In this document: piece by piece, positions 48,345 to 58,536 of the stretch
Numbering within the stretch: the stretch's first letter is position 1
Layout: each line of letters starts with the position of its first letter
NCBI GenBank assembly: GCA_024401565.1
Contig: JAKSKU010000006.1
Span: forward strand, 21,910 to 85,909
Length of the DNA: 64,000 nt
Origin: Paludibacteraceae bacterium
GTDB taxonomy: Bacteria > Bacteroidota > Bacteroidia > Bacteroidales > Paludibacteraceae
Reading direction: 5' to 3'
Made by a program: the position numbers and the translations under genes
The notes under the pieces: generated by a model
Seen by the model: the letters and a program-made list of their open reading frames with translations, nothing else
What the model was told of the DNA's origin: nothing
Databases searched by the model: none

Positions 48345-51300
48345 ATGAAAAACTTAATATCTTATAAAAAGTCCGGTCTGAATGCTTTGCGAAAGGCATT
48401 ATCATTATTTGTAGTATTGTGTACGGTATTTCAAACCTCATTTGCTCAGGAGATGTATGTGGATGGTTGGTATAATACGTATAGTCCTGTAGACCATCCT
48501 GGTAAAGATGAAGTGTCTCGTGTAGCCTCTATTGATGAGTGTGGAATGCTTTATCGAGTAACTATTCTAAAAGAGGATCCAAGCAAAGTCGGAGAGTTCG
48601 TTATCAAATACAGAGGAAGTGATATTGACTTGAACGATGTTGTAAGTGAGATTCCAAGTAGCGAGTTTACTTGTGAGAACGACAAAGATGGCAAGCCACG
48701 CTGTAAGTTCAGTGTCAAGAGCAATGATGATCCTTATGTTTTCTATTTGAATACGGCTGCCGAAAAGGTGACAGTCACAAAGACAGAGCCTGTCAAGGTA
48801 GATGCAGTGAAGATTTCTACATCTCAAAGCACTAAGGCAAATGTAGGTTCAACTATCTCATTTGCTAGCAAACTATGTTTGACTGGAGATGTGAAAAGCT
48901 ATGATTGGAAAGTAAGTACTGATAATGTCACATGGATCTCTCCAGAAGAAGGCAATGGAAAGCAGACATTCGATTTCACGGTATTGTCTGATGTGAAGTA
49001 TGTAAGATGCGAAGTGGAGTATGATAATGGGTCTATTAAGACAGTTAAATCTAATGTTATTACACTTTCTCCTTCAAAAGCGTCATTTAATATAGATGTC
49101 ATTGCTGAGGGTGCACGTTATATAAATGCGATAGAGCGTGAGGTTCCATCTTGGAGAGATGTCGTGATCAAAGTTGCTGACTACCCATCTTCTAAAATAT
49201 TAAGTTCAAAAATCAGCTATAAGTCATTTGATGAAGACGCCTCTTATTCAGCGATGACTGATAAAGAGGCTAAGTTTGATGCGGAAAACACAGCATGGAC
49301 AATTTACTCAGATAAGAGTGGATGGATTAAAGTAGAATTAGAAGTGGAGGTTCCAGCTTTGGATGGTACAACAGTAAAGGAGAAGATTGCTAAGGAAATT
49401 CTTTTCCGTGTTGTTTATTCCCCAGATAAAGAGGATGCCACACAGATGTTGTTTGAGGATGATTTCGGTTATTTCCAAGGAAATGAATACCACTATGTGA
49501 AGTATAAAAATGGTGCGGTCGATGACGAGGATGCAGTTGAGCCTTTAAACGCTAGCCTTCCAAGCAATGTGAAGTGGATGAAGGATATGAATGGATTCAT
49601 TCCAGGAAAGACTTCTGGTGGACATGATTTTGCGTTGGATGATCCAAGAACAGTGTCTCTTCCAGTTGTTGACGGAAAAGTTGATCGTTCAGGATGTACA
49701 TGGGGTAATAGTGATCCATACCAGTGTTGGTGTGAGAATGGATTCCGTGTAGAGGATAGTTACTATGCGTTTGTTTCGGATCCTGCAATGGCAGAAGGAG
49801 GCGGAAAGACAAATGGCGACCCTAACGACTATTGGTCGGGATCAGACCATACAGGTAATACAGACGGTACGAAGCATGGTGCAATGTTGATGGTAAACTG
49901 TAATCCTGAATCACAGGGTGTAGTTATTTATGAGAGACCTTTCCAAATCGCTGGTGAGTGTTCCAATGTGATGGTTTTGTTCTCTGCATTTGTAAGCAAC
50001 GCACAGTCTAGAGCGGAAGGTGGTATGCCAGTTAATATCCGTATGGATATTTACGATGAGGATGGAGTAACACTTTTGAAAAGCATTGAGTCTGGAGATG
50101 TGGTTACTCGTAACTATGCTGCTAATTCTTGGTCTAATTTGACTGCTTTGTTCCCATTGAGTAAGGGTAACAGTGATTCTCCAAAGAAGTATGTTTTGAA
50201 GATCACAAACAACATGGAAGGTAATAACGGTAACGATATCTTGCTTGACGATATTTCACTTCAGGTATGTTTCCCTGAAATTGAGGTTAAGGCAGAAGTC
50301 GAAAGTAATGAGAGATTCGGTGAGGACACAGTCGTTATTTGTGGTAAGCAGAGAACACTTACTTTGACTGCGTTCAACAGAGCAGGTATTGAAAACTATA
50401 TCCCTTCTCCTTCTTACTTGTTCCAGTATTATGACGAGGACAGCAAAGTATGGATGAATTTGCCAAAGGGAATGTCTAATGAAAATGCAATCACTTCAGA
50501 TCCTACAAGGGAGATTGAACTTAGCAATACAGGATTTAATGGAGACACTAAGTTCCGTGTGATCGTAGGTAATGATGCTACTACTATTGAGAAGGTTATC
50601 GACGAGACTATCAAAAATCCTGACTGTAAGTTCACATATGCAGTATCAAGAGATTTCCATGTTAAGTTTAATCCTCTTGGTGCAGATTTGGATTTGTTCG
50701 GATGTATCGGAGAGACTATCAATATTAATGCTGACGCTAATGGCCGACCAACAATTGAATGGCAGGATTACGCAGGAAATGTGTTGGCATTGAATGATTC
50801 AATCAAGAGCATTTCAGGCGACAAAGTAGAGTTTGTTATTCCTGAGTCAATTTTGACATCTAACAACAAGTCGGATACTCTATACATGTTGGCTACAACA
50901 GTGGGTGGTCTTTGTACAGACACTCAGATTGTGGCAATCACTAAGTATGACGATTTGGATTTCAAATTTGATAACGATACATTCTATTGTGAGTTTGGAG
51001 GAAATATCAACGCGGTTGATGTTTATCCAACAAGCGGAATCAGTTACGTCTGGAAGTTGAAAGATTCAGACTTGGCCGACCAGACTGGTTCTACATTTGA
51101 AGTTAAAAAGTCGAGTCCGGAGATTTTTGACAATACTGTTACTGTGACAGGTACAGCAACAGGTTACTGTCCTATAACTAAGTCGACTGACTTCAGCATC
51201 TATCGTCGTTACAGCTTGGAATTGACAGTAGACGTAGAAGGAAATCCGGAGAAAGTAGCTAATGTCTGTTTGCCTACAGATGGAGAGAACTCTTCACGAG

Positions 51301-54300
51301 TAGACTTGACAGTGAAGAAGATATTCGCAGATAACCCTGCACCGTCTTATGCTAACGAGAAAGTTACTACTTATTTCTGGTATAGAAAAGATGGCAATAA
51401 TGATTCTACACTTATCGGACAGGGTTCTGATACTAAGTTTGTAGATCGTTTGACTGAGAATAACGTATATAAATATTCAGTAACAGCTCTTGATTCTGTC
51501 TGCTACAAGAATGACGGTGTCGCTACATCAGACAGCACAATCATTAATGCAAGAAAGCCGCTTGTAGTTGAAATATCAGAAGATAAGGCAGAGCTTTGTA
51601 AGGGAGACGCCGTCACTTTGACTATTGAAATAACAAATGCGTTGAAGGTTGACACAATCACTTCTCTTCTATTTGAGAATGATGCCTACCTAACATCACT
51701 AAAGGGTGCGTCTAGAAGAACAGAAACTTATATTCCAGAGAACAAAACAACTAAAAAAGAGACAAAGAATATAAGGGTTGAGGTTATGGATAAGATCTGT
51801 AGCCCATCAAAACCAGTTACTGATGAGGTTTCGTTTGATGTCTTTGTTCCACTTAAGGTATCTCTTACAACAGATGCAGATCAGGGTGGTGTTCAGAAGT
51901 GTATCAGAAAGGAAAACAATGATGACTTCGTTAATGCGACATTGACAATTGAAGAGGGAGATTACCGTTCTATTCAGTGGTTTGATGGTTTGCATTCAGA
52001 CATGTTGCAGCGACCAGTGACAGTATCTCATGGAGAGAATACAATTTGGGTAAAGGCATATGATAATGTTTGTCGCACATCTGCGGAGGCATCTGTATTG
52101 GGCGCTGACGACACTATCACAGTCATTGCAAGTGAGCCTTTGATTGTCAAGTTGGATGCAAGCAAAGAGGACTTGTGTAATGGAGATACAATTGAGTTCA
52201 AATTGAAAACTAGCAATATCTTGGCAAACACATCTTATAATGTAAGATGGTATGAGAATGGAGTTCAGGATCCTTTGGTTGCGTCAACTCCAAATATCAC
52301 AAGAGTTCATATTCCTAGCAACGCTACAAACTTTGTAGAGAAAAAGACAATGGTTGTTAAGATTGACGACAAGGTATGTAATGGAGGAAACGATGTGATG
52401 GACAGTGTTTCTTACAACGTCTTGATCCCAATCAAGTTGACATTGGAACATAATGCTGTGGTCAATGGATCTACTCTTCAGAAGTGTATTGCAGTGCCAA
52501 ATGTAGACAATGTTGTCGACTTGGAGGTAAAGGTTGTTGCTGGTAATCCAAGCAAGTTGACATGGTCGGATGGCAAGTACAATGATGATCTTGTATTTAA
52601 GCGTGAGTTTGTTGTCTCACCAGGAAAGAATCCTATCTCTGTTGTAGGATCTGATGGAGTTTGTCCTGCGTCAGCAAACGACAATGACGACTTGAATATC
52701 GTGGCTGGTAGTCCTATCACATTGAGCATTACGCCAAAGAATCCAGATGTTTGTGACGGATCAGATGTTGCATTCGATTTGGTTGTGACAAATTCTTTGA
52801 CTCCTAATAATGTTTCTGTAAGATGGTATGAGGATGCAACACTATTGTATACTTCATATAATGCAGATACAACACAGAATCATACATCATCTAACTCAAC
52901 AATGGCAAAGTTAGTCAAGACTATGGTTGTTAAGACTGATGATGAGATTTGTAGCAAGGGAACAGAAATTGTGGCATCCGCTGATTATACAGTATATAAG
53001 CCAGTCAAGTTTAATTTGACATCTGATGCGATCGAGTTCAATATCTCAAATCGTAAGTGTTTGGGTCAGACATCTCATGGATCACAGACAAGTGCTGACG
53101 TCACTGTTAATCTAACACAGGGTAACCCTACTAAGTTTGTATGGTCTGATGATATCATATGGGAGTGGAAATGGACTGATGGTTACGTGAACCAAAGAGT
53201 ACGTACATTCAACTTGGAGCAGGGAACTAACACGTTGTCTGTTGTAGCTTACGATGAGGTATGTAATAAGGAAGGTGCTGCTGGCCAGTTTGAAGGAGAA
53301 GGTCAGAATATTGAGATTGAGGCAAGAAAGCCAATCTCTGTTGATTTGAAATTGGTTGAAGGTCACACTCCAATGTGTAAGGGAGAGGAGATCAAGCTTG
53401 AGGCTATTGTAGAAAACCCAATGCCTGGAGAAAGGACAAACCTTATGTGGAATGAGAACCACGGAGTTGAGAACGGTTTGATGGAAAATGGAAGTTACGA
53501 GACTGATCTATTTGCTCCAGAAGTTGGTCCATCTTCATACTCTATCCAAGCAAGCGAGGATTCTGACACTCCAATCTGTCCGGCACAGTCTGCTTTCTTA
53601 TCTGTATCGACTCAGGTAAATACAACACTTAGCGTTTCTGCTGACAAGTATAACATCTGTCAGGATACAACAGGAAAGGATACTTTGGCTTATGTCGTTT
53701 TGACTGCAAAAGTATTGACAGGAGATCCTACTGGTGTTATCTGGAACACAGGAGACACAACTAAGTTGAAAGCAGGTATCTCAAGATTGAAGGTTAACCC
53801 TATGGAGAACACTGTATATAGTGTATATGGTTACGATAAGGTATGTAAGAAGACGACACCAGCAAAGGCTAAGGCTATCAGTGTTGATCACAGAATCTAT
53901 TTGACAATGTCGGCTGAAGACTATAATGTGCAGATGGGTGACACAGTCAGATTGCATGCAGAAACGTCTATTCCGTATAAGGGATCATACACATGGAACT
54001 TGTTGGCACCAGAGGAGAATGAGTTGGCAACAACTAAAAAGCCAAAGTACAATGTGTATGTTGAAGGAAATGCTCCATACGAGTTTGAGGTAACTATCAA
54101 TAACGGAAACTGTGGATACCGTACAGCAGAGTCTATTACGGTTGACGTTGCCGACTATGTGGTTGTACCTAACGTGATCACTCCTTACAACGGAAATCCA
54201 AAGAACGATAAGTTCATGGAGGGTTACGATGTTACAATCTTCAACCGCTATCAGGAGACAGTGTATGAGGGTAACGACGGTTGGGATGCAACTTACCGTG

Positions 54301-54392
54301 GTGAGCTTGCTACTCCAGGTACTTACTTCTACATAGTAAGAAAGAAGGATGGCAGAGTGTTGAAGGGAACAGTTGAAGTATATAGAAAATAA
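48345..54392 (+). CDS. Giant T9SS surface protein with gliding-motility-type C-terminal domain
   Basis: A 2015-residue secreted adhesin-like protein. A signal peptide follows a longer n-region (cleavage near QTSFA-QEM). The body is a chain of Ig/PKD-like beta domains. From about 51550 to 53900 a ~195-residue unit is repeated about four times, each starting near a [LM]C.G[DE] motif (ELCKGD, DLCNGD, DVCDGS, PMCKGE). The C-terminus VVPNVITPYNGNPKNDKF through ATPGTYFYIVRKKDGRVLKG is a gliding-motility-associated (CHU_C, T9SS type B) sorting domain. The next gene overlaps its stop (TAATG), followed by PorP/SprF. This resembles the SprB/SprF arrangement of flavobacteria. Confidence 0.92.
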   Translation: MKNLISYKKSGLNALRKALSLFVVLCTVFQTSFAQEMYVDGWYNTYSPVDHPGKDEVSRVASIDECGMLYRVTILKEDPSKVGEFVIKYRGSDIDLNDVVSEIPSSEFTCENDKDGKPRCKFSVKSNDDPYVFYLNTAAEKVTVTKTEPVKVDAVKISTSQSTKANVGSTISFASKLCLTGDVKSYDWKVSTDNVTWISPEEGNGKQTFDFTVLSDVKYVRCEVEYDNGSIKTVKSNVITLSPSKASFNIDVIAEGARYINAIEREVPSWRDVVIKVADYPSSKILSSKISYKSFDEDASYSAMTDKEAKFDAENTAWTIYSDKSGWIKVELEVEVPALDGTTVKEKIAKEILFRVVYSPDKEDATQMLFEDDFGYFQGNEYHYVKYKNGAVDDEDAVEPLNASLPSNVKWMKDMNGFIPGKTSGGHDFALDDPRTVSLPVVDGKVDRSGCTWGNSDPYQCWCENGFRVEDSYYAFVSDPAMAEGGGKTNGDPNDYWSGSDHTGNTDGTKHGAMLMVNCNPESQGVVIYERPFQIAGECSNVMVLFSAFVSNAQSRAEGGMPVNIRMDIYDEDGVTLLKSIESGDVVTRNYAANSWSNLTALFPLSKGNSDSPKKYVLKITNNMEGNNGNDILLDDISLQVCFPEIEVKAEVESNERFGEDTVVICGKQRTLTLTAFNRAGIENYIPSPSYLFQYYDEDSKVWMNLPKGMSNENAITSDPTREIELSNTGFNGDTKFRVIVGNDATTIEKVIDETIKNPDCKFTYAVSRDFHVKFNPLGADLDLFGCIGETININADANGRPTIEWQDYAGNVLALNDSIKSISGDKVEFVIPESILTSNNKSDTLYMLATTVGGLCTDTQIVAITKYDDLDFKFDNDTFYCEFGGNINAVDVYPTSGISYVWKLKDSDLADQTGSTFEVKKSSPEIFDNTVTVTGTATGYCPITKSTDFSIYRRYSLELTVDVEGNPEKVANVCLPTDGENSSRVDLTVKKIFADNPAPSYANEKVTTYFWYRKDGNNDSTLIGQGSDTKFVDRLTENNVYKYSVTALDSVCYKNDGVATSDSTIINARKPLVVEISEDKAELCKGDAVTLTIEITNALKVDTITSLLFENDAYLTSLKGASRRTETYIPENKTTKKETKNIRVEVMDKICSPSKPVTDEVSFDVFVPLKVSLTTDADQGGVQKCIRKENNDDFVNATLTIEEGDYRSIQWFDGLHSDMLQRPVTVSHGENTIWVKAYDNVCRTSAEASVLGADDTITVIASEPLIVKLDASKEDLCNGDTIEFKLKTSNILANTSYNVRWYENGVQDPLVASTPNITRVHIPSNATNFVEKKTMVVKIDDKVCNGGNDVMDSVSYNVLIPIKLTLEHNAVVNGSTLQKCIAVPNVDNVVDLEVKVVAGNPSKLTWSDGKYNDDLVFKREFVVSPGKNPISVVGSDGVCPASANDNDDLNIVAGSPITLSITPKNPDVCDGSDVAFDLVVTNSLTPNNVSVRWYEDATLLYTSYNADTTQNHTSSNSTMAKLVKTMVVKTDDEICSKGTEIVASADYTVYKPVKFNLTSDAIEFNISNRKCLGQTSHGSQTSADVTVNLTQGNPTKFVWSDDIIWEWKWTDGYVNQRVRTFNLEQGTNTLSVVAYDEVCNKEGAAGQFEGEGQNIEIEARKPISVDLKLVEGHTPMCKGEEIKLEAIVENPMPGERTNLMWNENHGVENGLMENGSYETDLFAPEVGPSSYSIQASEDSDTPICPAQSAFLSVSTQVNTTLSVSADKYNICQDTTGKDTLAYVVLTAKVLTGDPTGVIWNTGDTTKLKAGISRLKVNPMENTVYSVYGYDKVCKKTTPAKAKAISVDHRIYLTMSAEDYNVQMGDTVRLHAETSIPYKGSYTWNLLAPEENELATTKKPKYNVYVEGNAPYEFEVTINNGNCGYRTAESITVDVADYVVVPNVITPYNGNPKNDKFMEGYDVTIFNRYQETVYEGNDGWDATYRGELATPGTYFYIVRKKDGRVLKGTVEVYRK

Positions 54393-55717
54393 TGGGAATG
54401 AAAAATATAGTCACAATGAAAAAAGCACTTTTCACATTTGTGATTTCCGCATTGCTTGCCACTAATGTTTGGGGTGTGGAACGCAGATTCGGAACAGGTT
54501 TCTACGAATTTAATTCGTCAAAGCAGAACAATAAGAAAGATGAGCAGCCGATGTCTGCTTACAAGGATGGTTTCTTTGTATTCTTCCGTGCTGATACTGC
54601 TTATAAATTTAAACCAGGCAAGGATTTGGATTTGGCGAACGTTGAACAGTGCCCAGAGTTGATGGGCTTGGGTATTCAGGGAACATTCGCGTATGATAGA
54701 AACAAGGGTAAGCTTTATTTTTCAAAGAAGGATTCCCAGGGTAACTCTGAACTTTATGAGGCTACCGATGACGACGGTAAGTGGAAAGATGTCAAGAAGC
54801 TGAAGATCAAGGGAACTATGGCTCAGGCAAAGGAGGTCCACGGATCTTCATTGGCAATCGGACGTTGGAACCACTATGTGCCAGGAGTAAAGGGATTCTT
54901 TAACCCATGTATCGGTCGTGCCGGACGTCGTATCTATTTTTCTGGTGAGTTTATGGCCGGAAAGGGAGGCAGAGACATTTGGTATATCGACCAGGATAAG
55001 GATGATGAAGGAATGTGGACAAAACCAGAACCTGTAAGCGATGAGATCAATTCTCAGAACAGAGAAGATTATCCATTCGTTGTAGCGGATACTGCTTTGT
55101 ATTTCGCATGTAATAAGGTTACAGGAAAGGGTGGTATGGATATCTACGTCAGCCACAAGGGAGCGAAGGAACAGTATTGGGGTAAGCCTCAGAATTTGGG
55201 TGAGCTTTTCAATACAAGCGCTGATGAGTACAATGCTGTGGGTAACGCATATTCAATGTATTTCTTGTCTAACAGACAAGGAGGCAAAGGTGGATTTGAT
55301 ATCTATTATCCTAACAAGTATAATGTGAAGAGAACAAGTGAGTTGACACCAGACTTTACTTGTGACGAGCCAAAGGGATTCAATTGGGTGTTGTTCTTCT
55401 TTGATTTCGGAAAGACAGATATGAAACCAGAATACGACGCACAGTTGGATGAGTTGCTTCGTGCAATGAATGAGTTCCCTGGAGGTAAGTTTGAGATCTC
55501 CGGACATACAGACTCCCGTGGTTCTGCTGATTTCAACAAGAAGTTGTCGCAGAAACGTGCTGATTATGTACGAAGCTTGTTGATTTCGAAAGGTTATCCA
55601 GCTAATTTGATTGTCTCTGTGGGACGTGGTATGGAGGATCCGGTAATTCCTAATGCGGAGTTGGAGGAGCAGCACGAGCAGAACCGTCGTGTAGAAATAA
55701 AATTGTTGAACGAATAA
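54392..55717 (+). CDS. Outer-membrane OmpA-domain protein of the adhesin operon
   Basis: A 441-residue exported protein; a signal peptide follows MKKALFTFVISALLATNVWG. The ATG at 54416 is a reasonable alternative start. The middle region has beta-propeller-like repeats of the PD40/WD40 type (GRRIYFSGEFMAGKGGRDIWYI, YPFVVADTALYFACNKVTGKGGMDIYV, NAYSMYFLSNRQGGKGGFDIYY). The C-terminus is an OmpA domain (FEISGHTDSRGSADFNKKLSQKRADYV, ending RRVEIKLL) that binds peptidoglycan. It likely anchors the T9SS-exported partner or the PorP/SprF protein. It overlaps the giant gene by one base. Confidence 0.9.
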   Translation: MGMKNIVTMKKALFTFVISALLATNVWGVERRFGTGFYEFNSSKQNNKKDEQPMSAYKDGFFVFFRADTAYKFKPGKDLDLANVEQCPELMGLGIQGTFAYDRNKGKLYFSKKDSQGNSELYEATDDDGKWKDVKKLKIKGTMAQAKEVHGSSLAIGRWNHYVPGVKGFFNPCIGRAGRRIYFSGEFMAGKGGRDIWYIDQDKDDEGMWTKPEPVSDEINSQNREDYPFVVADTALYFACNKVTGKGGMDIYVSHKGAKEQYWGKPQNLGELFNTSADEYNAVGNAYSMYFLSNRQGGKGGFDIYYPNKYNVKRTSELTPDFTCDEPKGFNWVLFFFDFGKTDMKPEYDAQLDELLRAMNEFPGGKFEISGHTDSRGSADFNKKLSQKRADYVRSLLISKGYPANLIVSVGRGMEDPVIPNAELEEQHEQNRRVEIKLLNE

Positions 55718-55733
55718 GGAGAAAACATAGAAT

Positions 55734-56660
55734 ATGAAGAAAATATTTATTGTATTAGCATCGTTGCTATTTACGATTTCTGCTTATGCACAGCAGGATT
55801 TGCTAATGACTCAGCAGTTTTTCTCACGTATCAATAAGAACCCGGCTGGTATCGGTAACTTTGAGCAGATTGATATCTTTATGTTAGGTCGTTTCCAGTG
55901 GGTGGATATCAAAGATTCTCCTAAGTCTGGAATTTTGAATGTTCAGACATTTAAGCCTGACTACAATTCGGGATTCGGTTTTTCTATGAGCTACGACGAC
56001 CTTGGTCCTGCAAAGGGAAGTTTCAATCCTAAGTTGGTTTACGCATATGTATTGCGTCTGCGTGAGGATATGGTGCTTTCTATGGGTATGAGTGCTGGTG
56101 TGCAATATGCGTATTTTGACGCTAGCAGATATACACTTTCTGACCCAACAGAGGCTACTGTAGATAATGATTTCTCTTTTGAAAAAACAAAGGGAATCCA
56201 TCCGGATGTTGATTTTGGTTTGGAGTTTTCTAATCCTAAATATATGTTCGGTGTTTCTGGAACACACCTTTTGAAGTATAAGGCAACAACAACACAGTCG
56301 TCATTGCATATCAATGGTTACGGACGTTATTTCGCAGAATTGTCTGAGAATTTTGTCTTGGCTCCTGCTTTGGCGTACACATGGCATGAGAAGATTGCTG
56401 TCGCTGAGATCAATGCCATCTTATTCTACAAGAATTTCATTTGGGGCGGTATGACATATCATCCAGATATGTTCCAGAAGTTTGGCACTAATCCAATCGC
56501 ATTCCAGATAGGAGCTGAATACAAGAACTTCCGTATCGGATATACATTCGACTACAACTTCGGTAATGTATCCAGATTGTCTGGTACTGCGCATGAGTTG
56601 ATGTTGTCATATAGTGTTCAGACAAAGAAGACAAAGACTCCATACGAGAGATTTGAGTAA
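55734..56660 (+). CDS. PorP/SprF-family type IX secretion membrane protein
   Basis: A 308-residue outer-membrane beta-barrel with a signal peptide (AYA-QQDLLM). The start of the mature protein, QQDLLMTQQFFSRINKNPAGIG, is characteristic of the PorP/SprF family, which handles T9SS type B substrates at the cell surface. It is the third gene of the operon with the giant C-terminal-domain protein and the OmpA protein. The last strand ends in ELMLSYSVQ. This protein probably serves the adjacent adhesin specifically. Confidence 0.94.
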   Translation: MKKIFIVLASLLFTISAYAQQDLLMTQQFFSRINKNPAGIGNFEQIDIFMLGRFQWVDIKDSPKSGILNVQTFKPDYNSGFGFSMSYDDLGPAKGSFNPKLVYAYVLRLREDMVLSMGMSAGVQYAYFDASRYTLSDPTEATVDNDFSFEKTKGIHPDVDFGLEFSNPKYMFGVSGTHLLKYKATTTQSSLHINGYGRYFAELSENFVLAPALAYTWHEKIAVAEINAILFYKNFIWGGMTYHPDMFQKFGTNPIAFQIGAEYKNFRIGYTFDYNFGNVSRLSGTAHELMLSYSVQTKKTKTPYERFE

Positions 56661-56679
56661 TAGTCAATACTATAGAATT

Positions 56680-56713
56680 AAGCCGGGATATCAGATGATG
56701 TTCCGGCTTTTTT
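56680..56713 (+). terminator. Intrinsic terminator of the adhesin operon
   Basis: AAGCCGG and CCGGCTT with a 16-base loop, followed by T run. Confidence 0.85.
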
Positions 56714-56852
56714 GTTTGGGCGGGTTTCAAACCCACCCGAGTTGTACAAAATGAGAAGGATTATCTCATTTGAAATATGTTGTGCAAAATAAAAGTTGTC
56801 ATTTTATAGATTTGAGTTTGTTTATTTGGCTTATTTTGTTTTGATTTGTGTA

Positions 56853-56875
56853 TGATTTGATTCTAAATCAAATCA
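56853..56875. promoter_or_regulatory. Operator-like palindrome upstream of the caspase operon
   Basis: TGATTTGATT and AATCAAATCA, exact complements, are separated by CTA. There is no T run. It lies 57 bases before the first gene and could bind a dimeric regulator. Confidence 0.5.
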
Positions 56876-56931
56876 GTCGGAGATTAGGCGATGCCGAAAA
56901 AAAATCGCTTGGGATTTAATTTGGGATAACA

Positions 56932-57609
56932 ATGAAAAAATTATTACTTTTAGTAGCAACAGTTGTTGCTTCTCTTTGTGTAGCGTCTGCAGCTAGTGAT
57001 GATTATAAAGAGTTGATGAAGGAAAGAAAAGAAATGCGAAAGCTTACAAAGTCACAGTTGAACGAAAGAGCTTCTAAAGATGCTAAAAAAGATGCCAAGA
57101 AGTATGAGAAAGAAGGTTGGACAGTGAGTCCTGGAGCATTGCCTTTGGTAAAACAGTTGGATCGTTCATACAATATGCAGATGGAGTTTAACGAAGATCT
57201 TACACCTAAATATATAGTTGCCAATGCACAGTCTATAGGAGAGAACTATGACGGAGCAAAGATGCAGGCGATGGAACTTGCTAAACAGGAGTTGGCAGGA
57301 AAGATCCAGACTGAAATCACAGCATTAGTTGAGAATACGGTGGCTAACAAGCAGTTGGCTGCGGAAGAGGCTGCTTCAATGGTGCAGACAGTAAGTGCCA
57401 GCAAGAACTTGATCTCACAGAAGATTGGTAGAGTTTTGACAGTCGTTGAGTGCTATAGATCAGCGCAGAATAAAAACAAGGAGGTACTTGTTTATATTGC
57501 TTATGATATCAATAATGCATTCAGAGATGCAAAGCAGGTTATTCGTGAGGAGTTAGAGAAGAAGGGAGAGAATCTACAGGGCCAACTTGATAAGTTCCTT
57601 GGTTTATAA
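56932..57609 (+). CDS. Exported helical protein, first gene of the caspase operon
   Basis: A 225-residue protein with a signal peptide (cleavage near CVASA-ASDD). A strongly charged helical segment (KELMKERKEMRKLTKSQLNERASKDAKKD region) is followed by a mixed domain with IVANAQSIGENYDGAKMQAMELAKQEL and VLVYIAYD, reminiscent of LPP20-type lipoprotein folds but without a lipobox. I recognise no definite family. It is 17 bases from the DUF4384-like gene, and four exported proteins are encoded in a row. Confidence 0.75.
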   Translation: MKKLLLLVATVVASLCVASAASDDYKELMKERKEMRKLTKSQLNERASKDAKKDAKKYEKEGWTVSPGALPLVKQLDRSYNMQMEFNEDLTPKYIVANAQSIGENYDGAKMQAMELAKQELAGKIQTEITALVENTVANKQLAAEEAASMVQTVSASKNLISQKIGRVLTVVECYRSAQNKNKEVLVYIAYDINNAFRDAKQVIREELEKKGENLQGQLDKFLGL

Positions 57610-57626
57610 TTTGAAAATCATTACGT

Positions 57627-58502
57627 ATGAAGATAAAAAATCTCATACTGACCTTATGCCTTTGTCTGCCCGTTGTTACATTTGCTCAACGGACAGACAA
57701 AGTTTCTGCGACATATACTTATACGGCTACAAAGACGATGCCTATCAGTCAGGCAGAACAAATTGCTTTGGAAAGAGCTAAGATCCAGGCCATCGCAGAA
57801 AAGTATGGCACATTGGTGTCGCAGTCTAATACTACATATGTTAGAAATAACGACGGAAAGTCTACCATCGACTTCAATTCTGTCAGTTCTTCGGATGTAA
57901 AGGGAGAGTGGATAGAGACAATAGGGGAGCCTGAGTTTTCTAATCCAATTTTCGAAAAAGATATTTATTCTGTTACCGTTACCGTAAAAGGAACGATAAG
58001 AGAGATTGTTTCGTCTCAAGTCGAATTGGACTATGCTGTGCTTTGCAACGGATTTGAAAGCAGAAATGAGCGAACTCAATTTAAGAACGGAGACGATATG
58101 TATTTACGTTTCCAGTCGCCAGTCGATGGGTTCCTAGCGGTGTATTTAGTTGACCATAATGCGGGGTCTGTATATTGTCTTCTTCCTTATGCAAGAAGTG
58201 GAATGGCGTCGCAGACAATTGAACATGACAAAAAGTACATTTTCTTCTCATCTCAATATGCGGAAGATGAGGTGAAGAACAAAGTGGATGAATATAATCT
58301 TACTACGTCAGTAGAGCAGGAGAGAGATGATATTGTTGTGCTGTTCTCTCCAAATAAGTTTACAAAAGCCAATTCAGAACAAACGGATGAATTGTTGCCA
58401 AGAGAATTGTCAATTAAAGCTTTTGATACGTGGCTTGGCTCAGTAAAGAGAAAAGATAAGGATTTTGTGGAAAAGCGAATCGTTCTTGAAATAAGAAAGT
58501 AA
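57627..58502 (+). CDS. Exported DUF4384-like protein
   Basis: A 291-residue exported protein (signal LCLCLPVVTFA-QRTD). The first half has an LPP20-like pattern (MPISQAEQIALERAKIQAIAEKYG). The second half resembles DUF4384: KNGDDMYLRFQSPVDGFLAVYLVDHNAGSVYCLLPY, then HDKKYIFFSSQ. From family knowledge, DUF4384 domains occur beside or fused to caspase-like domains. It lies directly upstream of the caspase gene, which supports that assignment. Confidence 0.8.
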   Translation: MKIKNLILTLCLCLPVVTFAQRTDKVSATYTYTATKTMPISQAEQIALERAKIQAIAEKYGTLVSQSNTTYVRNNDGKSTIDFNSVSSSDVKGEWIETIGEPEFSNPIFEKDIYSVTVTVKGTIREIVSSQVELDYAVLCNGFESRNERTQFKNGDDMYLRFQSPVDGFLAVYLVDHNAGSVYCLLPYARSGMASQTIEHDKKYIFFSSQYAEDEVKNKVDEYNLTTSVEQERDDIVVLFSPNKFTKANSEQTDELLPRELSIKAFDTWLGSVKRKDKDFVEKRIVLEIRK

Positions 58503-58536
58503 TCTATACGGTTGAAAAGGATTTATATTGTGGATT

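Larger units (their letters stand above)
56661..56931. other. 271-base region between the adhesin and caspase operons
   Basis: It contains the terminator (56680), a second palindrome GGGCGGGTTT/AAACCCACCC (56718-56738), and a perfect 10-bp palindrome (56853) upstream of the caspase operon. Confidence 0.7.
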
